Shown here: one piece after another, positions 15,236-24,700 of the stretch
Position numbering within the stretch: the first letter of the stretch is position 1
How the letters are laid out: every line of letters begins with the position of its first letter
Virus record (IMG/VR): IMGVR_UViG_3300010885_042660
Coordinates: 1 to 40,422 of that record
DNA from: a virus
Reading direction: 5' to 3' (one strand)
DNA length: 40,422 bases
Position numbers and translations under genes: made by a program
The notes under the pieces: model-generated
What the model saw: the letters and a program-made list of their open reading frames with translations, nothing else
Told to the model about the DNA's origin: nothing
Database searches by the model: none

Positions 15236-16213
15236 GGCCACAGCAGGTGTTCCCCAACTGTTGGTTAGATAACTGGCGGATGGTGGCACAAATCTACAAA
15301 GCACAGCAGGTGCTGTACCAAATGCTGAGAATGGGCTGGTAGTATCTGTTCCGCCAGAAATGTCGGCACTTTGGCCTGCACCAGAGTTGGCTGTTTGGTT
15401 CCAAACCGTGGTCAAAGTTAATACAGTCGAACCAGCATTCACTGCGGCTTGTACTTGAATATAATCACCAGTGTATGGACTGACTGTGCTGTTCAACTGG
15501 AACAAAGTCGTAGCGGCTGCACCCGGAGTCAATGAATACCAGCCTGTTGTGGTCAAGTTAGGCGATGGTGTTCCTGATCCACCTGATCTAGTAAAACCTG
15601 TGTAACTGACACCTGCAATGGTTTGAGCCGCAGAGTTAACTCGACCACTCATGAATAGTGTGCCCACTGTGCCGACAAAGGTGTTCCAGTCAGCATCGAT
15701 ATCTGTACCAGTTGACGTTTTACTCATGTCCAAACGTACTAGGCCGCCAGCGTTCCAAAAATATCTTGCTTGATCAGCACTAGGGAATGTTATGGTCTGT
15801 GTCCAGGTAATGGTCCAAGCACTGCCACCAGAACCTGTAGCAGAGGTTTTGGCAATGGCTCCAGTCCAGGTACTGCTGATTGTACCGGATGCCGCCGCAT
15901 TGCCGCGGTTGGTAGTGACACTGGCGATGTCTGTGGACACAGCAGACAAAACACCAATTGTGGTACCTGCTGTGGGTGCGGATCTTGATGTGAGTGTTGT
16001 TGATGTTTGAGTTCCTGCTGTGGCCAGGTTGTTGACCAGGCTGGCCCATTGTGTTGCTGTCACAGTGCCACCGGTTGCGGCCGAAGTAAAAGCAGTCTGC
16101 CCCCAGCCTTTGTCACCGGACCCGGTGGCCCAGATATCGTTCAAACCACCCGATGTGGTAGTGAATGTGTTGTAATCTGATGCTTGTATTAATCCGCCGC
16201 TTGAATATGTCAT
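15221..16213 (-). CDS. Fibre-like virion structural protein, 330 aa
   Basis: The protein is almost entirely Ser, Thr, Gly and Ala with scattered Trp, typical of secreted or virion beta proteins. The N-terminal part, GGLIQASDYNTF (6-17), ATGSGDKGWGQT (29-40) and ATQWASLVNN (53-62), matches a recurring N-terminal module that I know from virion proteins of environmental T4-like phages (a DYNTF ... TGSGDKGYGQ ... WxSL pattern). The C-terminal half has alternating beta patterns and ends RFVPPSASYLTNSWGTPAVASSVA. Role as a fibre, a whisker or a head decoration cannot be decided. It begins 12 nt after the stop of the larger fibre gene and is followed by the hairpins. Confidence 0.75.
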   Translation of the reverse strand: MTYSSGGLIQASDYNTFTTTSGGLNDIWATGSGDKGWGQTAFTSAATGGTVTATQWASLVNNLATAGTQTSTTLTSRSAPTAGTTIGVLSAVSTDIASVTTNRGNAAASGTISSTWTGAIAKTSATGSGGSAWTITWTQTITFPSADQARYFWNAGGLVRLDMSKTSTGTDIDADWNTFVGTVGTLFMSGRVNSAAQTIAGVSYTGFTRSGGSGTPSPNLTTTGWYSLTPGAAATTLFQLNSTVSPYTGDYIQVQAAVNAGSTVLTLTTVWNQTANSGAGQSADISGGTDTTSPFSAFGTAPAVLCRFVPPSASYLTNSWGTPAVASSVA

Positions 16214-16225
16214 TAGTATCTCTGA

Positions 16226-17968
16226 TTAGTTCTTGATGGTTACAATTGCTTCAATTGTACCTGATTCAGGTGTGAGCTTGTCAACCAAGCTTCGTCCGAT
16301 TACATTAAATGACGTGGCTTCTCCGGATTGAGCTGCTCTGGCAATACCAGCACCTGCTGATACCAATCTGTCGCCTTTGTGTATCACACCAACCACTTTG
16401 ACCGGGACACGTCCAGTCATTGCAACTGGAGGATGTGTGTCGTCTTCGCCTGCACCACCGTTCATCAAGTATGCCGCTCTGGTACTTATCACACCGAATA
16501 CTTTATCGCTTAATTCAGTTGTTGATCTAGTAATTTCTTCTCGGCCGCCCAGTTCAACCACTGTGCCTGGCTCTAGATATTCATCTGCCGCAAAGCGTTC
16601 GGCAACGTCAGCGTAGAGTGCTGTGGTAGCAGTAGCAAACAGTCTATTGAAATAACTGCTTGAGCTGCCAATATTGCCCACAGCATTGGTACCGGTATGT
16701 GCGATACTTTGTGCGCTGAGCACGTTGGCATATACTGTGGTAGTATCAACCACAACTACGTTGGCAGTTCCGCCAATGTTGATTGACAAGTTACCACCGC
16801 TTGAATTGATACTGGCATTTGATGTGCCGTTTTCAATTTTGGTCACACTGACCGCAGCACTAACACCAGTCAACTGAGATCCGTTGCCCAAGATATATGT
16901 GCCAGAAATATTTGCGGCACTGGTAACGTTACCAGTCACACTGAGCAGACCGCCGCTACGCAAATTACCTGCATCTACGTTGCCAGATACACTTAAAAGT
17001 GTGCCATATACTGCGCCGCCGTTGATGTTGCCGCCGGTGATGTTACCCGTTACTGACACCACACTGCCCAAATGGCTTGTGCCTGTTATGGTACTGGCTG
17101 CTGATATTACACCACTGGTCAAAATGTTACCGCCGGTGATGTTACCAGTTGTTGAAACTGCACCACCCGCTGGTGGAATCACATTGCCAATAAAGTTTGC
17201 ACCGGTCACGTTGCCAGTGGCACTCACCACACCAGCTGTCAAAATATTACCACCAGTGATGTTACCGGTCACATTGCCGTATCCAACAATGTTGGCACCA
17301 GTACCAGTGGCTGTGAATGTTGTGGCTCCGCCTGCGCTGATAACCACATTGCCTGCACCCACCAAATTGCCACTCATGTTGGTACCGGTGGCGTTGCTCA
17401 TTGTCAATCCCTTGTACACTGTGGGGAATAAAGTCGAAACAGGAGCAGCCGCAGAAAAATTTGAATCATTGCTGACAATAGCCACACGAGCATTGTTTAC
17501 ATACAGTGTGGTCACATAGTGTGGAGTTGCTGTGTTGTCGTTGATTGTTTCAGGGATAGCACCTGCAGTGCCGGTTGAACTGGTATATGCAGGACCTACC
17601 ACCAAGAATGATGAGCCGGTATAGACTTTGACCTGCTGGTTAACTGTGTCGTACCAAAGGTCGCCTGTGACATTGGATGCTGGTTGTGTTGCGCTAGAAG
17701 TTGCGGCTGAAATTGTTTTGAATGTTGTGCCGTTGTAGACCTTGAGCAAAGTGTTGGTACTATCCCACCAAAGTTGACCTGTCAACGGTGCTGCCGGTGC
17801 AGTAGAATTTGCACCATTTTCCAGCAAGTGAATAAAGTTTGTGTCTAAAAATGCACCGTACCCTGCGTAGTTTTTTCCCACCAGGATCATACTACTAGAG
17901 GTGTTTGTAGTACCGTCCGCTATGGTAGCAAAAAGCGTTCCGTTAGTAAGATTGATTGTATATGCCAT
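16226..17968 (-). CDS. Tail-fibre-like protein with Gly/Asn solenoid repeats and conserved C-terminal domain
   Basis: 580 residues in three parts. Residues 1-125 are an N-terminal virion-attachment-like module with two PLTGQLWWDS / VTGDLWYDT repeats followed by LLKVYNGT / QVKVYTGS. The middle (about 200-400) is a solenoid of VTGNITGGNI-type units, probably a beta-helix. The C-terminal 130 residues, from YADVAERFAADEYLEPGTVVELGG through VFGVISTRAAYLMN and VPVKVVGVIHKGDRLV, match a C-terminal domain common in phage fibres, related to trimerising or self-cleaving (peptidase G2/IMC-like) ends; cleavage activity cannot be judged here. A TATAAATA late box lies 18 nt upstream of the ATG, and AGGG precedes the ATG as a Shine-Dalgarno. 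Confidence 0.85.
   Translation of the reverse strand: MAYTINLTNGTLFATIADGTTNTSSSMILVGKNYAGYGAFLDTNFIHLLENGANSTAPAAPLTGQLWWDSTNTLLKVYNGTTFKTISAATSSATQPASNVTGDLWYDTVNQQVKVYTGSSFLVVGPAYTSSTGTAGAIPETINDNTATPHYVTTLYVNNARVAIVSNDSNFSAAAPVSTLFPTVYKGLTMSNATGTNMSGNLVGAGNVVISAGGATTFTATGTGANIVGYGNVTGNITGGNILTAGVVSATGNVTGANFIGNVIPPAGGAVSTTGNITGGNILTSGVISAASTITGTSHLGSVVSVTGNITGGNINGGAVYGTLLSVSGNVDAGNLRSGGLLSVTGNVTSAANISGTYILGNGSQLTGVSAAVSVTKIENGTSNASINSSGGNLSINIGGTANVVVVDTTTVYANVLSAQSIAHTGTNAVGNIGSSSSYFNRLFATATTALYADVAERFAADEYLEPGTVVELGGREEITRSTTELSDKVFGVISTRAAYLMNGGAGEDDTHPPVAMTGRVPVKVVGVIHKGDRLVSAGAGIARAAQSGEATSFNVIGRSLVDKLTPESGTIEAIVTIKN
17021..17269 (-). repeat. Imperfect direct repeats encoding the VTGNITGGN solenoid
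   Basis: Three 30-nt units, at 17021-17050, 17120-17149 and 17240-17269, are near copies of each other at the DNA level; the last two are exactly 120 nt apart. They encode the VTGNITGGNI/L core of the fibre solenoid. Further weaker units flank them. Copy number could change by recombination, which would alter fibre length. Confidence 0.7.
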
Positions 17969-17986
17969 GTCTGTTCCCTGTTCCTA

Positions 17987-17994
17987 TATTTATA
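17987..17994 (-). promoter_or_regulatory. T4-type late promoter box TATAAATA before fibre gene
   Basis: An exact TATAAATA on the minus strand overlaps the stop codon of the 201-residue gene and lies 18 nt before the ATG of the 580-residue fibre gene. This is the T4 late consensus recognised by the gp55 sigma/gp33/gp45 system. The short leader then contains AGGAACAGGGAAC, a reasonable ribosome site. Confidence 0.7.
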
Positions 17995-18595
17995 CAGCGT
18001 TGATATTGCTCAAGGTCTGTATTCTAAGCGTGTAATCAATTTGAATCTGACGATTCAAGCTCTTTTGTACTGGGTGAAAAATCACGTGAGTAATCAAGCG
18101 CAAATTATCTGCGCTGCCATTCCAAGTTTTGAGTCCCAGCTCGTCAAACACATATTCGCCGTTGTAGTTGGTCGAATTGTCAAAAGCCTGCTGTTGTGGT
18201 GGTTCGCCGTAGTCCAGCAAACAAGTGACCAAAATATCAGTATAGACATTGCCTGCTGTGTGTAGCACAGTTATTTTATTATTTTCAGGATCTGTGTCAG
18301 CGGCCGAGTTGTCGTCAACCACTTTTTGATAGGTTTGATTGTACAGGTCAGCATTTTGTCCTGTGGTATTTGGGGGCAAATAGGTAATAACACCTGTGGG
18401 GTCTACTGAGCTGCCGCCGTTGCCAAATGCCATTTGATAGATATATCCCAGATTACGATCTGCCAAGCTCTGTGCCATGGCCACACTAATATTTTCATAA
18501 TGAATAGCATTATGGTCATTGTAGAATATTTCCCCATTGGCTGGGTCATAGATTTTCACATGCCCAGTAATTTTTGCTAGTCCAGGCTCAATCAT
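17990..18595 (-). CDS. Conserved virion/baseplate-type protein in gp8 position, 201 aa
   Basis: The protein begins MIEPGLAKITGHVKIYDPANGEIFYNDHNAIHYENIS, then has MAFGNGGSSVDPTGVITYLPPN and a C-terminal beta region ending YTLRIQTLSN. I know this layout (GHVxIxDxxTGExxxxxxNAIHYENM) from uncharacterised structural genes after the large wedge gene in T4-like marine phages. By position it could play the role of gp8, but the length (201 against 334 in T4) and the lack of recognised motifs make that uncertain. Its ATG overlaps the stop of the 49-residue ORF by 4 nt, and residues 7-30 resemble residues 26-49 of that ORF. Confidence 0.8.
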   Translation of the reverse strand: MIEPGLAKITGHVKIYDPANGEIFYNDHNAIHYENISVAMAQSLADRNLGYIYQMAFGNGGSSVDPTGVITYLPPNTTGQNADLYNQTYQKVVDDNSAADTDPENNKITVLHTAGNVYTDILVTCLLDYGEPPQQQAFDNSTNYNGEYVFDELGLKTWNGSADNLRLITHVIFHPVQKSLNRQIQIDYTLRIQTLSNINAV

Positions 18596-18741
18596 GCTCG
18601 TCTCTCCACATAAGTTTTTTGCGTTTTTGGATCAAATACTCTAAAGTATCCTTGCACATTGATGGTTCCAGTTTCGTTGGGTTTGCCGGGCTTTTGCTCT
18701 TTTTTGGGCTCAACTGATTGATTTTGTTGTGTATTTGACAT
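18592..18741 (-). CDS. 49-residue protein resembling N-terminus of the next gene
   Basis: A short frame from ATG 18741 to TGA 18592, 19 nt after the giant gene and coupled to the next gene by a 4-nt ATGA overlap. AAGGT lies about 14 nt before the ATG. The product begins MSNTQQNQSVEPKKEQKPGK (charged, probably disordered) and ends TINVQGYFRVFDPKTQKTYV and ERRA. Its second half resembles the start of the downstream protein: I/V-x-G-x-(F/V)-(R/K)-(V/I)-(F/Y)-D-P. Function is unknown; the overlap and the similarity together argue that it is real. Confidence 0.75.
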   Translation of the reverse strand: MSNTQQNQSVEPKKEQKPGKPNETGTINVQGYFRVFDPKTQKTYVERRA

Positions 18742-18760
18742 GATCTTTTATTTACCTTGT

Positions 18761-21700
18761 TTATAACCCACGCAAGAACCTTGCGGCCTGCGTATTTGTA
18801 TCTTGCAATGCCACTCCGTTGCTGGCTGTGTTCAATCCTGGTGCATACCAAGTGACCCCGTGACGTACCAAAATTGAGACTTCAGATCCGGCTGCAGGCG
18901 GCATCAATGGCGGATTGACTGAATTATCCACAACAAATTCCACAGCCAATGGACTGTAATCTGTTACAAAATACCGATACTGACTTTGTGCTGTGGTATC
19001 ACTATAGGCATATTGGCGTATTCCTCCCACATAAACCTCAATGGCCGGGGCTTCACTGCTGGAATCCAAGAAATCAGCAAATGCTATGTTGGGTGCGTAG
19101 AATGTTGTGGTACTGTCATCGCCCAGACTGGAATCGCTCACAATATAGTCTTGGAATTGTGTGGGCAACAAGTTGCCGCGACCTATGTCATAAACTGAGC
19201 TTGCTATGGTGTGACTGGCAGCGCCTGTTCCTGCTGTGCCTCTCAACAGTCCAGAAATTGTGTTCAATGAAGTATCCCTCATACGATACATAATACGCTC
19301 GCCGTTGATGGTGACTGCTCCAAACACACCCAGTTCAAGATTGGGTTCACTCAAACGTGAAGCATCAGTCACATAAGCAATATCAGCAGTGCTTGACAAA
19401 TCTTGTGACAATGTGGTGGTAGTGGCATCCGTGATTCTATAGGTTGCTTGTACTCCTCGCATGTCTTGGAATATGCGGAACGCCATGGCCTCTGGTACTA
19501 TGCTATTGGTAAATTCCTGGATGACCATGATCTGTGCAGGACCAATTGCTCCTTTGGCCAATATCAAATAATCGCCTTGAACAGTGTAATCTATACCTTC
19601 AAATAATCTGTATCCGTCCAGTGTAACCCACAATCTGCTTGGGTTGTTTAGACTTCTTTCTAGATAGAAATCGTTGGTGGATACAGAGGTTCCCAAGGCA
19701 TAGTCGTATGATCCCGATGTGTTATTTACGCTGGCTGAATCAAACAATGTGGTGTCGTATCCTTCGGTCAGTAACAGGCCTGTAACTACTGGGCCTTGGA
19801 ATACCAAGGTCAATGGCCATAATTGTGCTGTGTCATTCCAACTGGTAACTGCAAATATGTCATTCAAGTTTACAGTGGCCACAATTTGCAGTTGGTTTCC
19901 AATGATCACATAGTCTGACAATGTGTTGACTGTGATCAAAATTCTTGCACCGCTGACAGGAGGGTGTGTAAAAACCACCTGACGTCCTGGTGTGTTGCTG
20001 CCAGTGAAGTTGGTCACACTATACGTTCCTGCTGTGGCACCAACGTTTTGCGGTTGTAAAATATTATCCACCCAGACTTGTATATCTGTTGCAGGATTTA
20101 TAAGAGATTGACTGTATCCACCGCGTTGTGGTAGACCAAAGCTCACGCTGGAGTCGTCACCGATCCATTCAATGCCCTCAGCTGGTCTCAGTCTCAAACC
20201 GTTGCGAGTTACCACAGCATTGACCGAATTTGATCCTTGCATGCTGTTGGTCAATATTATGGTCTTGCTGGACACAATGCCAGCATCGGCTATGGTATAC
20301 TGTGTTTGTGGAGTGCTCCAGCTGTATGCTGTGGAGGCTTGTCCTGTGCCAGATCCAATGCCGGTGGCAACAAAACTCAATCCCAGTGTGCTTGATGCGG
20401 CACCAATAGCAGTCCAATTGGTTGTACCAACATTGGTAATTGTATATGATTTACCAATCACAAAATTTCCAGCATCAATTGTGCATGTTCCAAATGCAAC
20501 CAGTGCAACCCCGTCAGTGGCGCCAGGATCACGTCCAAGATCCACTAGACTTTGTTGTGCTGGCACAAATTCAAACCAATACAATGGATTGGTGATGTTT
20601 ACGCCAACTGCCACATCTTGCAACGCACGATAGTAATTGCCATTGTAATTCACAATGTCTAGTTTGTTGTACGTGTCCAAGATATTCCAAGGTATGCTGT
20701 CAACATAAGGAATCCAGGTGATTCCATTCACAATGCTACCGTTGATGAACACAGCGATGCTGGTAATTTCAGCGGCATTGACTGGAATAGTCACAGTCTC
20801 GCCAATGTCGGCTCCAACATAGTTGGCACGATACAATTGACTACCACCGCCTAATTCAAACACGTCGATTTGGAATTGATTTCCTGTGGCTACAGTCAAC
20901 AACGTCACTGTTTGATTTACCCAATCAATTGTGTAATTGACATTTCGAGTAAGGTTTCTGCCTGCTGTGATGTCAGATACCAAAACTTCCACTGGATGAT
21001 CAGTTATTCCGGCCCAGCTATATGCTATTTTAATAGCAGGGTTGTAGGTATAACGAATTGTGCTCCACTGGAAAGCATGCCCGTCTCTGGCCCAGTCAGC
21101 GCCAGGTCGAGTATACACACGAAAATCCAATGTGTCAAATTCTGCACCATTGACCAATTCTTCAGGCGAGTGTCCTTCATAAGGTCCGATGAATTGTCCG
21201 CCGTCTACATTGATATCTGTGGGCAAATCGCCCAAGGTTGTGTCTGTGAATGCACTGGTGTATTCTGCATCTATTACTGTTGGGTCGCTGAGGAAATAGT
21301 CGCCGTACACTTGTGGACCTGGATAATCAACTCCATCAATCAATAATGGCAATTCTAGTCCAGGCTGGTTGACACCCGGCACATAGTAACCCATTGTACG
21401 GTCAACGCCGGTTAGATTTTTAGCCGGGACCACGGTCCAATCTTCAAGATTGAATGTTGGTCCTATCACTGCGGTCGAGTCAACTGGGGTTGCTTGCCAC
21501 ACGCGATCGTCATAACGCACCAACATGCCAGACAAATATGTTCCATTTGGACTCCAGGGCATGACATCACTGAAATATTGGAATCGATCATACTTGATCA
21601 CTGTGCGGAAACTGCGAACCACATTGTTGAGCATTCTAGCATAGGCACGTGCTGACACTCCATTGCCGCCATCAAATGTAATAGTAGGAGTTTGACGATA

Positions 21701-24700
21701 TCCAGAACCGCTCTTGGTGACATTGACTGCCACAACTTGTCCAACACTGTTGATCACTGCTGTGGCTTCAGCCGGGTCAACTGCGTCGCCTGTGATTATG
21801 ACCACTGGTGGTTCCGTGTATCCTGAGCCACCATTGATAATTCCCACACTGTCCAGCATCAACAAATAGTTGTTGTACCATTGGCTGTATGGCCACGAAG
21901 TCCATACTGTGCTGGTAGAAGACAAATCACTTTGTGTAGTGAGTCCATATCCTGATGCATCGCTTTGAGCATATGGCAACAAGATCGGGCTGGTAAACTT
22001 GGCCACTGGCAAAGATGTGTTGTAGTAGGCTGGCAAATCAAAGTCTGTGAGATCACCAAAAAATTCATCAAATCCTGAATATTTCAAATTGAATTCACGA
22101 ATACTCACATGGTAAGGTTTGACTTCTTGAATATAGTCACTAACAAATTCTTGATTGTCACGCACATAGTTTTGGTAAGGAATCAGTTGACGAATTCTGT
22201 GATCTACATCGATCAAACTGGTTTTGACCAACCACTCAGGTGCAGAGAATTCACTCAACACAAAGTTGAATATCAGGACCAAGGCCTTGTTGCGCTGTAT
22301 TGCAAGATCATCTATCAACAGTTCTTCATTGATGGCTTGAATGATCTTTCTTGTTTCGACCACGGGCTCTTGGTCATAGTATTGTGCATCAAACACTTCA
22401 ACATCGTAGCCAAATCTTCCTAGAGCATAGTCCCAGAGTTTGGCAGAGAACGCAATGGTACCATCCTGTAACCCCACTCGTTCCCAACCTGTATCAATCT
22501 TTAAATAAATTTCAAATTTGCCTTGAGCATTGGCCGTGACTTTGACACTACTGCCCACTGGCACAGTCAAGGTGGTCAATGCTGAATATGTGGGAACCTC
22601 TGAAATAATCTTGGTGCTGGAATTATAGCCGGGAAGATACCAGTTGACATAGTCCCAGTAGTCTGGTGTGTTGTATCCTTGCACTTTGGTCAGCACCAGA
22701 ATTCTTGTGTTTACATCAAGTGGATTGGGCTCCACAGTATAAATGGTCCATAGTCCACGATTGCTACTGTCTGTGGTCACAAGATATTTGTAGCCCAATG
22801 GTATGCTGCCATCAGGGTTGGACCAGAATGGCGTTTGGAATCCCAGGATTTCCAAGTTGGCCACTTGTAGATTCCAATTGATAATGGTCCCGCCATCAAC
22901 TGTGACTGTTTGTGGGGGCAATGGTTCGCTACTGTTGAGTAGATTGAAAGTTCGGCTTTCACTGATAGGATACTGTGATAACACCGCGTTCACACGCTTG
23001 AGATAATTTTTCAGAGCCGCAAAACGATCCACAAACATCGATTGTCTTGGTCGGAATTGTACTCCATAACGTTCAGCCGGACTCAAGTTAGGATCAGGTA
23101 CCTTGTTACCAAATGTATCTACTCCACAGAAACTGTCTTGCAGTTTGCGATACAAGTTGTCGCTCAAGAAACCATCTGCACGGTCTTGAGGAATCAATTC
23201 GTATTCAACGTGTACATTGTCGTCAGTGTAGGCACGATCGTATTCAATACTGACAACAGTATCGCTGGCCATGATATAATCTGCACTGTTGTACAAGGCA
23301 ATGGTGCTGGCATTGATAGGTGCCATGTAAGCGATACCACTGGCCTTGGGATCAGCAATGTATGATGCCACTGTGCTGGCCGGCAAGGTTTTACCCAGTT
23401 GGGTTGCAGTCACAGTGATTCCGCGAACCCAGAAATAATAGTAAGTGGCAAAAGTACCATCTTGACTCAAACTCGAATTCACAGTGTAAGATGCTGTGTT
23501 TAGCGGTGTGCCTTCACCGGTATAGTTGGCAGGTGGTCGGTCACTTTGTATCCATTGATACACATCAACTTCACTGCCTGGGAACAACTGCGCCCAACGT
23601 CGGCTGGCATAAGTGATCGAATCTTGATTGGGATCGATAAAACGCACAGTACTGATATCCCACCAAATCTCTCCCACATGATCTGCAAACCAAGTGGTAC
23701 CATTTAGATTGGCCGGACCTGCATTATAAGAAGCAGGATCCACTGCACCGATATAATCAATGTTGGCGCGAGCCGCACCAAGTATTTTTCCCTGTAGCGG
23801 ATTGATAAAATCCAAGAACTCTGTTCTGGCACTGGTGATTCTATCATAAAAGAACACGCTGTTCAACAGTTGAATATCCACTGTGGGCTGTTGTATTTCA
23901 ACTACTGACCAAGCCGGAGCTCCTGAAGCATTTTCAAACACAAACACTGCACCATAGTTGGCTGCGCTATCGCCTGCATCATTCTTTGGTGCACCTGCCA
24001 TGAGCACACCCGAAGTGTAGTTCACCGCTGATCCAAATGTGTCGTACTGTGACACTTGGTTGTTGTTGATTTGCTGTCCAAAAACAAAGCGACCTGGGTT
24101 GGTTATGCTTAGGGAATTGCTGGGCAAATAATCAAAAGTATAAATTGCACCGCTTTGGATGATCACAGAGAAGAATATGGTACCGCCGGCATCAAAGTAA
24201 GTGGTACCATCATCAAATACTGTTTCAAGATACAAGGTACCACGTGGAGCACCAACCACTAGGTTGATTGCGTTGTCATTGATGCTGATGGCGCTGCCAA
24301 ATCCTGCGTATTCAACAGGATAGGGACTTTGAATACTTTGTGTCCAGGCAAATGTGTTGAAGGCCAGTGTGGCAAATGCTGTGCCTACACTGCCTGGTGC
24401 CACTTGTACTTTGTTGAATGGTGCGGCAGCATCAGGATTTTTAACGCTGATTGTGAGATAGCCTGCGCTGACTGTGGCCAACACATTTGGCACCTTGGTG
24501 TTGATTGCTGTGGCCAGACTGACCACGGTACCTGCAGAAGGAACTGCAACATCTATGTTGTTGACTCTCAGTGTATTGCCTGGTGTAAGTGAAGGATTGG
24601 CCACTGTGGCTGTGATTGTGCCATAGATGCGACTTTGATTTACAAAACGTTCAACCACACCGCCTTTGAACACTTGTTGACTGCTTTGTGGTTCACCCAC

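Noticed and set aside
16884-17519. 211-residue plus-strand frame opposite the fibre solenoid
   Set aside because: Its repeated LPPVMLPV units are simply the antisense translation of the VTGNITGGN repeats.
16226-17968. DNA repeats of the fibre gene as a CRISPR array
   Set aside because: Units are imperfect, unevenly spaced, in frame and encode a protein solenoid; no cas genes are near.
18588-18851. 87-residue minus-strand frame between the giant gene and the 201-residue gene
   Set aside because: It overlaps 90 nt of the giant gene end and competes with the 49-residue frame, which has much better junctions and protein similarity to the next gene.
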